A DNA stretch of 64,000 nucleotides from contig NZ_CP080377.1 of the NCBI RefSeq assembly GCF_019443505.1, positions 5,952,001 through 6,016,000 on the forward strand. The letters run 5' to 3'. Shown piece by piece: positions 53,420 to 61,076 of this stretch. This DNA is from Janthinobacterium sp. PAMC25594. Its GTDB lineage: Bacteria > Pseudomonadota > Gammaproteobacteria > Burkholderiales > Burkholderiaceae_D. A program made the translations under genes and the position numbers. Below the pieces are notes generated by a model. The model was not told where the DNA came from. It made no database searches and saw nothing but the letters and a program-made list of their open reading frames with translations. Position 1 is the first letter of the stretch, and each line of letters starts with the position of its first letter.

Positions 53420-54873
53420 CAATCCACCCAAGTTAAGGAGCAAGCCCGCGCAATTGCTGGCAAATCAATGAAATAGTGCTTGACGTGGCACTGGCTTTGC
53501 GCGGCCGCCGCCTTGCTGACCTCTCTTTTTTCGACAGCGGCAAGGCGGCGGCCAATGAAGGTCTTTTGATCTTCATTGGCCTTTCATGTCGCTCGCTTCC
53601 TTGCTGTCCGATTTCTCCGATCATCTTCAATCCGAGCAGTTCCGTCTTGCCGCCCGCCATCCTGATCATCCGACAGCGTTTCAACGGCGCCGCAAACTGC
53701 CGCTACCGTCCTTGGTGGCGCTCATGCTTACCGGCATGCGCAAGAGCGTGCAAACCGAACTTGATGAATTCTTTGGCCATCTGCAACAGCAGGCGCAACT
53801 GACGCACCAGGTGAGCGCACAGGCTTTCGCTCAGGCACGCTCAAAACTTGCTACCACGGCCATGCCAGAGCTTAACGACTGGCTCATTGCTCAAGCACAG
53901 CAGCATGGCTACCTGCCGCGCTGGCACGGTTTCAGGCTGGTCGCCGCTGACGCCTCGACCGTTCGCTTTGGCTTGCGCGCCAGCCATGTCAAACGTGCCG
54001 CCGTGGCCGATCAGCTGGTGTTTGGCTTGTTTCTGCCCGGTGCCGAATTGATGCTCTCGGCCTCGCTATACAGCACCGACGTCGGTGAACGCCAGATGCT
54101 GTTCGAACAGCTCGACCGGCTTGGCAAGGATGATCTGCTGTTGCTCGACCGAGGCTACCCATGCTATTGGATGCCTGCCGTATTGAACCAGCGCCGCATT
54201 GCCTTCTGCATGCGTGTCGAGCAGGCGCGCGGTGGCGGCTTTCCGTGCGTCAATCAGTTTCTGAAGTCGGGGCTGCAGGAGCAGATCGTCACGCTGCGGG
54301 CGCCGGATCGACGCGATGCGCTTGACTATGAATGTCCCATTGCGCCGCAGACCGTGCGCCTGATACGCCACGTTGCCTCGACCGGCAAGGTGCGTGTTCT
54401 GATGACCAATTTACTGGACGTTGAACAATTCCCTGCCGCATTGTTCGGAGACCTCTACCACCAACGCTGGCGCATTGAGGAAGCCTTCAAGCGCCTCAAA
54501 CACCGCCTCCATCTGGAGCACGTGACGGGACTGTCACAGCAGGCCCTGATGCAGGATCTGGCCGCCAAGGTACTATGCGATAACCTGCAGGCGTTGGCGA
54601 GCTGTGCTGCCGGCCAGCAAGATACATTGCCGACGGACAGACGCATCAACCGCGCCTATGTCCATTCGGTGCTCAAGCCGCTCTTGCCATCGTTGCTGCT
54701 TGGGCTGGCAGCAGCCCACTTGCTTGCCGACGCGCTGGCTCTGATCGCCAAGCGAACGTTTTTACATCGCCCAGGACAATCAAGGTCACGGCAAACCAAC
54801 GCCTACAAGCCCCATAAACACATGGCCTACAAGGCTGCTTGATGGCAGCCTGTTGCTTAACTTGGGTGGATTG
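53420..54873 (+). mobile_element. IS4-family insertion sequence with 10-bp target duplication
   Basis: Perfect 17-base inverted ends (CAATCCACCCAAGTTAA at 53420-53436 and its complement at 54857-54873). The target duplication GGAGCCAGCC is present at 53410-53419 and 54874-54883. The intact duplication and transposase show a recent insertion, inside the older IS3 element. Confidence 0.93.
53586..54842 (+). CDS. IS4-family transposase
   Basis: A 418-aa DDE transposase. Seen are the first Asp in FRLVAADASTVRFG, the second in DDLLLLDRGYPCYW and the Glu in the YREK-type motif YHQRWRIEEAFKRLKHRL. The length is normal and no frameshift is found, so it is probably active. Confidence 0.93.
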   Translation: MSLASLLSDFSDHLQSEQFRLAARHPDHPTAFQRRRKLPLPSLVALMLTGMRKSVQTELDEFFGHLQQQAQLTHQVSAQAFAQARSKLATTAMPELNDWLIAQAQQHGYLPRWHGFRLVAADASTVRFGLRASHVKRAAVADQLVFGLFLPGAELMLSASLYSTDVGERQMLFEQLDRLGKDDLLLLDRGYPCYWMPAVLNQRRIAFCMRVEQARGGGFPCVNQFLKSGLQEQIVTLRAPDRRDALDYECPIAPQTVRLIRHVASTGKVRVLMTNLLDVEQFPAALFGDLYHQRWRIEEAFKRLKHRLHLEHVTGLSQQALMQDLAAKVLCDNLQALASCAAGQQDTLPTDRRINRAYVHSVLKPLLPSLLLGLAAAHLLADALALIAKRTFLHRPGQSRSRQTNAYKPHKHMAYKAA

Positions 54874-55015
54874 GGAGCCAGCCTCAGCCTGCTTGAGGAT
54901 GGCGATGATCTGGCTGTCGGTGTAACGGGAAGGCTTCATGCAGAACTTTCAAAAAATCATATTTAGAAAATTCTACTCATTCCCACGCTTGTTCGCTGGG
55001 GGGATTACCACCGAA

Positions 55016-55438
55016 TCAAGTCTTTTTCCGCACACTGCCTTTGCCGATCACCGTTACTTTATTGTTGGCGTTCTGTTCATGTAGTGCCGCCTTCAATATG
55101 TTGATCTCTTGAGCCATGCGCAGGTTGATAATTGCTATTTTGCGCAACGCTTTCTCACTTTCATTGAATTGTTTACGAACTTCGCTGATTTTCCGACGCA
55201 TCTCACCAAGCTCTGTCTGTTTCTTTTCTACATCTGCCTTGATGCCTTCTTTTTGAAGTTTTCGAATTTCATCAGCGAGTTTAGGGTAGCGATTGTGAAT
55301 CGTTGCGTTGCTGATGCCGGCTTCATCAGCGACGGCAGCAATGCTCAGTTTTCTATTTGGTTCGATTCGTTTCTGTTTCCCATGGCGGATTCGAGCAATT
55401 GAAAGCTTGATCTCGCGTTCGGTATTCTTAGTCGCCAT
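55016..55438 (-). CDS. Small recombination accessory protein (TnpC-like)
   Basis: A 140-aa protein with an N-terminal helix-turn-helix (LSIAAVADEAGISNATIHNR) and a long coiled coil (about residues 60-120, LQKEGIKADVEKKQTELGEM). Its ATG 55438 overlaps the stop of the third recombinase by 11 bases, so it is the last gene of the recombinase operon. In Tn554 the small TnpC has the same place and shape and helps orient or regulate integration. Confidence 0.8.
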   Translation of the reverse strand: MATKNTEREIKLSIARIRHGKQKRIEPNRKLSIAAVADEAGISNATIHNRYPKLADEIRKLQKEGIKADVEKKQTELGEMRRKISEVRKQFNESEKALRKIAIINLRMAQEINILKAALHEQNANNKVTVIGKGSVRKKT

Positions 55439-57515
55439 CGATTGATCTCTCAAATTGGTGGGGTGCGATAGTCTGTCCCAAATTTTCCAGAACATCTTCT
55501 GCTTCGCGAATATGTGCCTTCGCTCGCTCCTTTGCAGGAACACCCATGTCAGGCCAGTCCAGTGCCTCGATTTGCTGTTTGCGAATTTCACTCCAAATTC
55601 CAATGTGGCTTTGGTCAATCACACTTTCGCTGCATCTGACGCATCGAATTGCATCGTATAACCCCTCACCGCCACATCCTGACGCGGTGGCCAGGCACCA
55701 ACTGTGGCCGGTTCCGCGAATGAAAACTCCGTCGCCAACTGATTTTGCCAAGGCGATTGGGTCTTTGGCCGTTTTCACACTACCACGCTGGCGAAACTGG
55801 ATGATATGAGGGCCGCGGCCCCCGGCCAGCGGCTGGTCACCACTCAGCCAGTTAGAAAATACCGTGGCTTGGAGCTGATCCCTGGCGGTGAGGGTGGACT
55901 CAAGTAGAGAATCATCAAACAGAGGGTCACTTGCATAATAGAGGGTCATATCAATCGACCAATGCTTAAAATGGTGCCGTAGATACCGTACGTCACCAAG
56001 CATATTGCGAGCGACAAAAATGGCGAAGGATCGCCTGAACTGGTGTGTGGCAAGTGGCCATAGTTCGCCAGGGCGTATTCTTTTACGATCTCTGATTTCA
56101 TCAAGATCCTCTTGCTCAACGACCAATTCAAAATGTTGTACTAACGCTTTCATAGAGCTGTTTGAGGTCCCATTGTCAAGGCTCCTTGGGCCCATTGCTG
56201 GTCCGAGCCAGTCAGCGAACAGGTTGTTGCGCAACTTCGATAATTCAATAATCCGAATGGCTCTGGCACGGTTGGCGTCAGGTGTAGCATCGTCTCGTGG
56301 AAGCCCTTTCAGGTGGTGAAGTTCGATTTCCAATAGATCGTTTAGGGGTGCCGCGAGACGGGCCGCAATTTTGACTGCGTTTTCCACTATCTCAGGCACC
56401 ATCCATCGTGCTGGCTTCGGATCAGCTTCGAGTTTGAATGTTGTGCCAGATAGCCAGCAATACTCTTCGTTGTCAAATCCGAGAGATCGGTAAAAGGATC
56501 CAGTTTTCAGTGAGCACAGCTCTGAATCGCGCATCCCGCTGAACTGCGCACAGACGACATAGCAGCATGATCGTAGTAGAGTCAACTCAGAAAAATATTG
56601 CTTAATGGAACCGAGTTTGTGCTTTTTTCGAAATGGTTCAAATAGCGTCCTAACGCGATCGCTGATTTCTTTTTGAGTTTGATCATAGTCCGCCGGCTTC
56701 TGATTCTTCAATTTATGGTTGAATCGGAGGTCGAGATAATGACGGGCGCTTTGACCCGCTTTGTTTCGTAGTGACATGAATTCATCAAAGATCACAAGTA
56801 TTTCTTCGGCACGTTGTTCGATGAAATCTAATGAAGATTTTCCCAGTTTAATATACAAACGTCGAGGAATGATCTCGGTAGTTGCGTCACGATACCCTTG
56901 ACGGCGGCTCATACCCATTAAAAGAAGGGAGCTTTGTTCGGGCCAAGGGTGTTCTGGAAGAGCATCTTCGAGAAAATCTCTGAATTCAAAAAATTTGTAG
57001 ACGATGTCGAGAGACTTGGCGCCTGTTCTGGTGGATAATCCTTCTCTAGCGACCTTATCTTTTATGTGAAGTACATAGCGCATACATTGCACTGGTGACA
57101 TATTTTTAAAGCAGGTTATGCCATTTTCCGTCATCCATGACAATAATGGTTTGATAGTTGACCATTCGCCGACCAGAGTTGCAGCAGATATGAATATTTT
57201 AGAAGCTTGTCCTCTTTGCACCCATCTGACATACAGATATGCTTTGACGGACTCTAGCAATGACACGTGGTGAGGATGAAGCAGAGAGGTACCGTCCGGC
57301 AATGTGTAATCGAAATCAATTAGAGCAGCATTTTTCGAAGCATTTGATCTTTGCAAATAGCTGGTGAAATTCCACGTACTATCGCCGTACGAAGAAATTG
57401 AAACGTAATGACCATCCTCAAATTGGAAACCAGCGATGCTCAGAAATTGGCGATCGCCCGCATTAAGGAGGTGTATAAGCGCCCCAAGAGGTCGGATTGG
57501 TTGAACATGGCTCAT
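55428..57515 (-). CDS. Tyrosine recombinase 3 of the trio
   Basis: A 695-aa recombinase. The C-terminal catalytic domain has box I SGMRDSELCSL, box II HQFRRSFAIFVARN, then LRHHFKHWSIDMTLYYA with the His/Trp and catalytic Tyr. After the Tyr a ~140-residue extension contains Cys/His pairs (CLATASGCGGEGLYDAIRCVRC), possibly a zinc-binding segment. Its ATG overlaps the stop of recombinase 2 by 4 bases. Confidence 0.9.
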   Translation of the reverse strand: MSHVQPIRPLGALIHLLNAGDRQFLSIAGFQFEDGHYVSISSYGDSTWNFTSYLQRSNASKNAALIDFDYTLPDGTSLLHPHHVSLLESVKAYLYVRWVQRGQASKIFISAATLVGEWSTIKPLLSWMTENGITCFKNMSPVQCMRYVLHIKDKVAREGLSTRTGAKSLDIVYKFFEFRDFLEDALPEHPWPEQSSLLLMGMSRRQGYRDATTEIIPRRLYIKLGKSSLDFIEQRAEEILVIFDEFMSLRNKAGQSARHYLDLRFNHKLKNQKPADYDQTQKEISDRVRTLFEPFRKKHKLGSIKQYFSELTLLRSCCYVVCAQFSGMRDSELCSLKTGSFYRSLGFDNEEYCWLSGTTFKLEADPKPARWMVPEIVENAVKIAARLAAPLNDLLEIELHHLKGLPRDDATPDANRARAIRIIELSKLRNNLFADWLGPAMGPRSLDNGTSNSSMKALVQHFELVVEQEDLDEIRDRKRIRPGELWPLATHQFRRSFAIFVARNMLGDVRYLRHHFKHWSIDMTLYYASDPLFDDSLLESTLTARDQLQATVFSNWLSGDQPLAGGRGPHIIQFRQRGSVKTAKDPIALAKSVGDGVFIRGTGHSWCLATASGCGGEGLYDAIRCVRCSESVIDQSHIGIWSEIRKQQIEALDWPDMGVPAKERAKAHIREAEDVLENLGQTIAPHQFERSIDGD

Positions 57516-59239
57516 TGGTCTACTGCCATTCCTAACATGCTCCGGTCACGCCACATCGGATGCGGGGATGTGCGTGCACGCTCCTTTTCTCGCGCCACGG
57601 TTGAGTGGGGGAAGTTGGGAACAATACTATTATCGATTTCACGGATGACCCAGCTATACACGTTCTTCCACCTCGTACGGCCGAGTATTCTACGTTCCTT
57701 GAGTAGCAACCAGTAGAAGCTAAAGAGCCTGTGTAGGTCAGACTCCATGACGACCTGATTCGGGCATCTGAAGCAATGTAGGAACCGCGTGCAGACGTCT
57801 CGGCCGTTGCGGGGTGAAAAACGACCATGCATATGGTCGGTACAGCGGCCGACGCCAGTATTGGCGTCGCCGTGCAGTATTTGGACCGCTCGTTCGATCG
57901 GTACCTTCATTTGTTTCGCGAACGTTTCAGTAAAATCGGTACTTTCAACCGTACCGTCGAGAGTGGCATGAAGTACCAGCCCGAGAAATTTATGATTCCG
58001 TTCCATCTCTGGAGTCACTGCTAGATAGTGTGAATCTGTTATGCGGGGAAGGTTTCCAAGTAAGTCGGCGGTTCTAAGTAAATTCCCGCCCGACAGGTCC
58101 CACATTCTCTGTCCAAATGTCTTCCGAAAACGACTAACATTTAGTACGATTGGCATGCTGGTGCCATCCGGACGTGATAGATCCGCGACCAGGGTGTGGC
58201 GATTGACGAATCGATGGATGCTTATCGCGAGGGTTGCGTTATTGAGTAGAGTAACATCGGTTTTACCTTTGCTCGGCAATAGCCATAATCGAGACCTGAT
58301 GTCTGGAGCAGCGGATTCCCTGAATATTGAAGTGAAGGCGATGACTTCATTTATAAGGAGTGTGACATTGGATGGGACGGATGTTGAAACTCCGTTGAGC
58401 TCTCCAAATCTAAAGGCCATCGTATGCTTCTTAAATCCTCTCCGTTTATAAAGTTCAAGAATCATCATGTCATCCCGTAGTGGATGCGGGTGTAGGCTAT
58501 CTAATGTCATTTCCAGTAGTGGAGTGGTATTCCGGCCAGATCGGATAGCAATTAGCATGAAATAAATAATCAATCTATCCTCCGGATTTCCCTCAAAGCT
58601 GCCTGACCGGATATCGAGCAGATCAGCTCCGAGGCATCCAACAACCTGCTCCATTTCTGCCTTGCTCAAAGCCTGCTGTCCATGGTAGGCTCGTTTTACG
58701 TTAGGAAATGGGTTCAGCGGAAAGATATCAGGCGCAACTCTCCCCATCCGTACAAGTTGCATGAGAACTGACTTGGTGGCGGAATAAATTGCCTTTACTG
58801 ATGTGTACCGGATCTGAGTACCTGAGAGTCGGGATGGTCTCCGCCTCAACCAATCTATGTAGTGGTTGATATGGGTAGTAGTGATTTGGCGAGGTGTGAC
58901 GATTGGCTTTTGTTTGAGCAGAAGTTCATCTAAAAAAATAAACCAATGTCGTATGCCGGATCGACAAAAATTCAGGATTGTAGAATCGGTGGCGCCGTCT
59001 TGTTTTAAATCCCAGACAGCCTCTTTGACGAGCTCGACAAGATCATTTCGATCCGCGTGGACAACCACGCCAATTGGGTTACCTTCTAGATCTACTTGTG
59101 GCTGGTCCACGTACTTCCAGCGCCGGAAGTCGATCACTGCTCCGCGCGCCTGAATCATCCATGATCTACCTTCGACGGAATGCAGTTGAACAACATTCGG
59201 TGATGATAGTGCTTCAGCGTAAGTTTTTTTGGTTCTCAT
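57512..59239 (-). CDS. Tyrosine recombinase 2 of the trio (TnpB-like)
   Basis: A 575-aa recombinase. Box I is RSGRNTTPLLEM; box II reads VSRFRKTFGQRMW (Ser in place of the usual His); the last motif is LLGNLPRITDSHYLAV with a Tyr. A Cys-rich end follows (NTGVGRCTDHMHG, CTRFLHCFRCPNQ), as in TnpB of Tn554-like elements. The active-site variation may mean reduced or dependent activity. It overlaps both neighbours by 4 bases. Confidence 0.88.
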   Translation of the reverse strand: MRTKKTYAEALSSPNVVQLHSVEGRSWMIQARGAVIDFRRWKYVDQPQVDLEGNPIGVVVHADRNDLVELVKEAVWDLKQDGATDSTILNFCRSGIRHWFIFLDELLLKQKPIVTPRQITTTHINHYIDWLRRRPSRLSGTQIRYTSVKAIYSATKSVLMQLVRMGRVAPDIFPLNPFPNVKRAYHGQQALSKAEMEQVVGCLGADLLDIRSGSFEGNPEDRLIIYFMLIAIRSGRNTTPLLEMTLDSLHPHPLRDDMMILELYKRRGFKKHTMAFRFGELNGVSTSVPSNVTLLINEVIAFTSIFRESAAPDIRSRLWLLPSKGKTDVTLLNNATLAISIHRFVNRHTLVADLSRPDGTSMPIVLNVSRFRKTFGQRMWDLSGGNLLRTADLLGNLPRITDSHYLAVTPEMERNHKFLGLVLHATLDGTVESTDFTETFAKQMKVPIERAVQILHGDANTGVGRCTDHMHGRFSPRNGRDVCTRFLHCFRCPNQVVMESDLHRLFSFYWLLLKERRILGRTRWKNVYSWVIREIDNSIVPNFPHSTVAREKERARTSPHPMWRDRSMLGMAVDQ

Positions 59240-60432
59240 GTGTCGGCACTCCTTGAAATCATGGTATCAAGTTGTACTTGATAATCATTCAACTCATTGT
59301 CGTCCATTAGTTCAATACAATGGAGATAGACGCTCGTCGTCTGAAGTGAATTATGGCCAAGTCGATCACGGACCCACGCGAGCGCTTGGGCGGTCGGCAT
59401 ACGCGTACTCTGATGATACAGTTCCAATGTTGCGAAGGTGTGCCGAAGCATGTGAGGCGTGACTTTGAATGTGAGGGCCAGTCGCCCCGTGTTCAATTGT
59501 CGATACGCATTATTCAACGCTTTTTCGCTAAAGTCGTTGCCGAATTTGTTTAGGAAAACCGAATGCTGTGTTGTCTTTGCCTTTTGCCACCGCAGATTCG
59601 CCCGCCTTGCACCTTCTCCGAAGTTTAAATAGTCAAATAGTTCGCGCATCAATTGCCAGGTTACGAAAACCGTTCGAGGTCTGCTGTTCTTGAGATCCAT
59701 GTCGCTTGGACTAAGATCGATGCGAATTCTCTTTCTGTAATTCAGCCCAGTAGGATCAATTACATATTTTCGCGGAAAAGTACGGCACTCTTCGTTCCGC
59801 AACCCTGACTGGAGCATCAAGATCGTCATCAAACGAAGGGTCGGCGTCCTGCATCTGGAAAGCAAAATTCTGCTTTGATCGAGCGACAGCAATTTCGGGG
59901 GTTCTTTGAAGACCTTGAGACGAACATCGTCTTTTTCCACGTATCTTGCGCCATGGGTATGGCGTAAGAAATCGGTGTGCCCTTCGGGAGCTTTATGTAG
60001 TTCGGAGTCCCACGGCACATCTTCAATCAGCCCTCGTTTCTTCGCCCATCGGTAGAATCCGATAAGGCATGTCAGTCGCTGATTAATTGTGGAATATTTA
60101 AGTTTGCGAAGACCTGCCCCTTCGGAGACAAGCGCCATAGACCAGTTTCGATATGATGCCAATGGGCTTATACGCTGACCAGTTACTGCGCTTCTGGTGT
60201 CTTCGTTCCATTGCCTGGAATTTGCCTCCAGCCAAGAAAAATAGTCATACATGGCTTCACCATGGTTGCGCCATGTCTTTGGGCTTCTGGTTGCTCCCCT
60301 TTCGGCGGCAACGTAGAGCAAGTAGTCGTTTGCGATATTGACCAGTTCGCAATAGTCGTCGACAAGGAACGGAATGTCCGGGGATGATCCTCCTCCTACG
60401 CAAAATGTCTGATCGGTGAAGAACAATTTCAT
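59236..60432 (-). CDS. Tyrosine recombinase 1 of the trio (TnpA-like)
   Basis: A 398-aa integrase with a SAM-like core-binding domain (about residues 45-140) and a complete catalytic set: Arg in SGLRNEECRTF, His327 and Arg330 in HMLRHTFAT, His360 in LGHNSLQTT and Tyr369. First gene of the operon and nearest the right end of the island; promoter presumably in 60433-60675. Probably the enzyme that performs strand exchange at the ends. Confidence 0.92.
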   Translation of the reverse strand: MKLFFTDQTFCVGGGSSPDIPFLVDDYCELVNIANDYLLYVAAERGATRSPKTWRNHGEAMYDYFSWLEANSRQWNEDTRSAVTGQRISPLASYRNWSMALVSEGAGLRKLKYSTINQRLTCLIGFYRWAKKRGLIEDVPWDSELHKAPEGHTDFLRHTHGARYVEKDDVRLKVFKEPPKLLSLDQSRILLSRCRTPTLRLMTILMLQSGLRNEECRTFPRKYVIDPTGLNYRKRIRIDLSPSDMDLKNSRPRTVFVTWQLMRELFDYLNFGEGARRANLRWQKAKTTQHSVFLNKFGNDFSEKALNNAYRQLNTGRLALTFKVTPHMLRHTFATLELYHQSTRMPTAQALAWVRDRLGHNSLQTTSVYLHCIELMDDNELNDYQVQLDTMISRSADT

Positions 60433-60694
60433 GTGTAGAAATTCAAGGATACTTCGCGCAACGACCTATGGGTCGCCTCTTTGTGGGGAAGTCGTGCATA
60501 TCGCTGGATAACATGAGGGTGTTGCCCACACCTGCGCACCGCTTACCCACATGCCCAAGGGCGTGGCACTAGGATGTCCATGCGTTTCCTGACGCTCTTT
60601 GTTTGTATTACCAGTTTTTTAGAAATTCTCCCACAATCCCGCGCCTAAGTGTTTGTTTTTTAGCAGAACTCAGGTGTAACAAAGACATGGTTAC
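60433..60694. repeat. Right end of the island
   Basis: The recombinase promoter region, then the terminal inverted motif GTAAC (60676-60680) and GGTTAC (60689-60694). Read on the other strand it starts GTAACC like the left end. No gene. Confidence 0.65.
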
Positions 60695-61038
60695 CCTTCT
60701 CGGAAGGGGAGGTGCTGCGCAGCGTGGCCGTCTCGCGCGGCGTGATCATCCCCATCGTCGACATGCGCGCCGCGTTCGGTAGCGCCCAGGGTACGCCCGA
60801 CCCGTCCACCGACGTGATCATCTTGCAGCTGAGCAATGGCGTGATGGGCATGGTGGTCGATGGCGTCACCGATATCGTCAGCCTGGCCGCCAGCGACATC
60901 GCCGCCGTGCCCGGCCTGGGCGCGGCGGAAGCCGATTATCTGCTGGGCCTGGGCACGGTGGCGGGACGCAGATTGATCCTCGTCGACATCGACCGCCTGA
61001 TGGCCATCCGCAGCCCCGGCCCCATGCAGGCAGCCTGA
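60695..61038 (+). pseudogene. cheW: cheW, 3' part, interrupted by the island
   Basis: The frame resumes as FSEGEVLRSVAVSRGVIIPIVDMRAAFG and continues with LQLSNGVMGMVVDGVTDIVSL to the normal CheW end (LVDIDRLMAIRS). Joined to the 5' part at FSE it gives an ordinary CheW of ~160 aa with nothing missing. GTG 60712 could start a fragment, but that would lack the first strands. Confidence 0.9.
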
Positions 61039-61042
61039 AAAA

Positions 61043-61066
61043 AAAGACGACCCGGAGGTCGTCTTT
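61043..61066. terminator. Bidirectional terminator between cheW and the ABC-F gene
   Basis: AAAGACGACC pairs perfectly with GGTCGTCTTT around CGGA; A-runs on the left and T on the right let it work for both convergent genes. Confidence 0.88.
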
Positions 61067-61076
61067 GTGTTGTGCG

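Larger units (their letters stand above)
53209..54939 (-). pseudogene. IS3-family orfA split by the IS4 element
   Basis: The start MKPSRYTDSQIIAILKQAEA lies at 54939-54880 and the remainder (SPIPELCREHGMSTATFYKW... to ALAKKW) at 53418-53209. Joining both across the IS4 element restores an ordinary HTH_8 orfA, so the gene was intact before the insertion. Confidence 0.88.
52349..55009 (-). mobile_element. IS3-family insertion sequence, broken by a nested IS4 element
   Basis: Ends in inverted GGTAATCCCCCCA (52349-52361 and 54997-55009). Without the nested element it would be ~1.2 kb, normal for IS3. Both transposase genes are damaged: orfA by insertion and orfB by an in-frame stop. Confidence 0.85.
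32320..60694. mobile_element. 28.4-kb Tn554-like integrative element inserted in cheW
   Basis: The element splits cheW and is bounded by matching inverted end motifs: GTAAC(N11)GTTAC at 32320-32340 and GTAAC(N9)GTTAC at 60676-60694. The right end carries three overlapping tyrosine recombinase genes and a small coiled-coil gene, the gene set of Tn554-type elements. No true target duplication is visible: F-S-E codons occur at both junctions, but differ at every third position, as expected when a recombinase uses short non-identical spacers. The interior is AT-richer than the flanks. Cargo comprises an H-NS homologue, possible defence genes, a lanthipeptide cluster and insertion sequences. Exact end bases are uncertain by a few. 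Confidence 0.88.

Noticed and set aside
55428..60432. RIT (recombinase in trio) element
   Set aside because: RIT proteins are smaller as I know them, and RITs lack the small coiled-coil gene; the sizes and the extra gene fit a Tn554-like set better.
32301..60705. F-S-E codons at both junctions as a target-site duplication
   Set aside because: The bases differ at every third position (TTTTCCGAG versus TTCTCGGAA), so it is not an exact direct repeat; more likely a similarity chosen by the recombinase.
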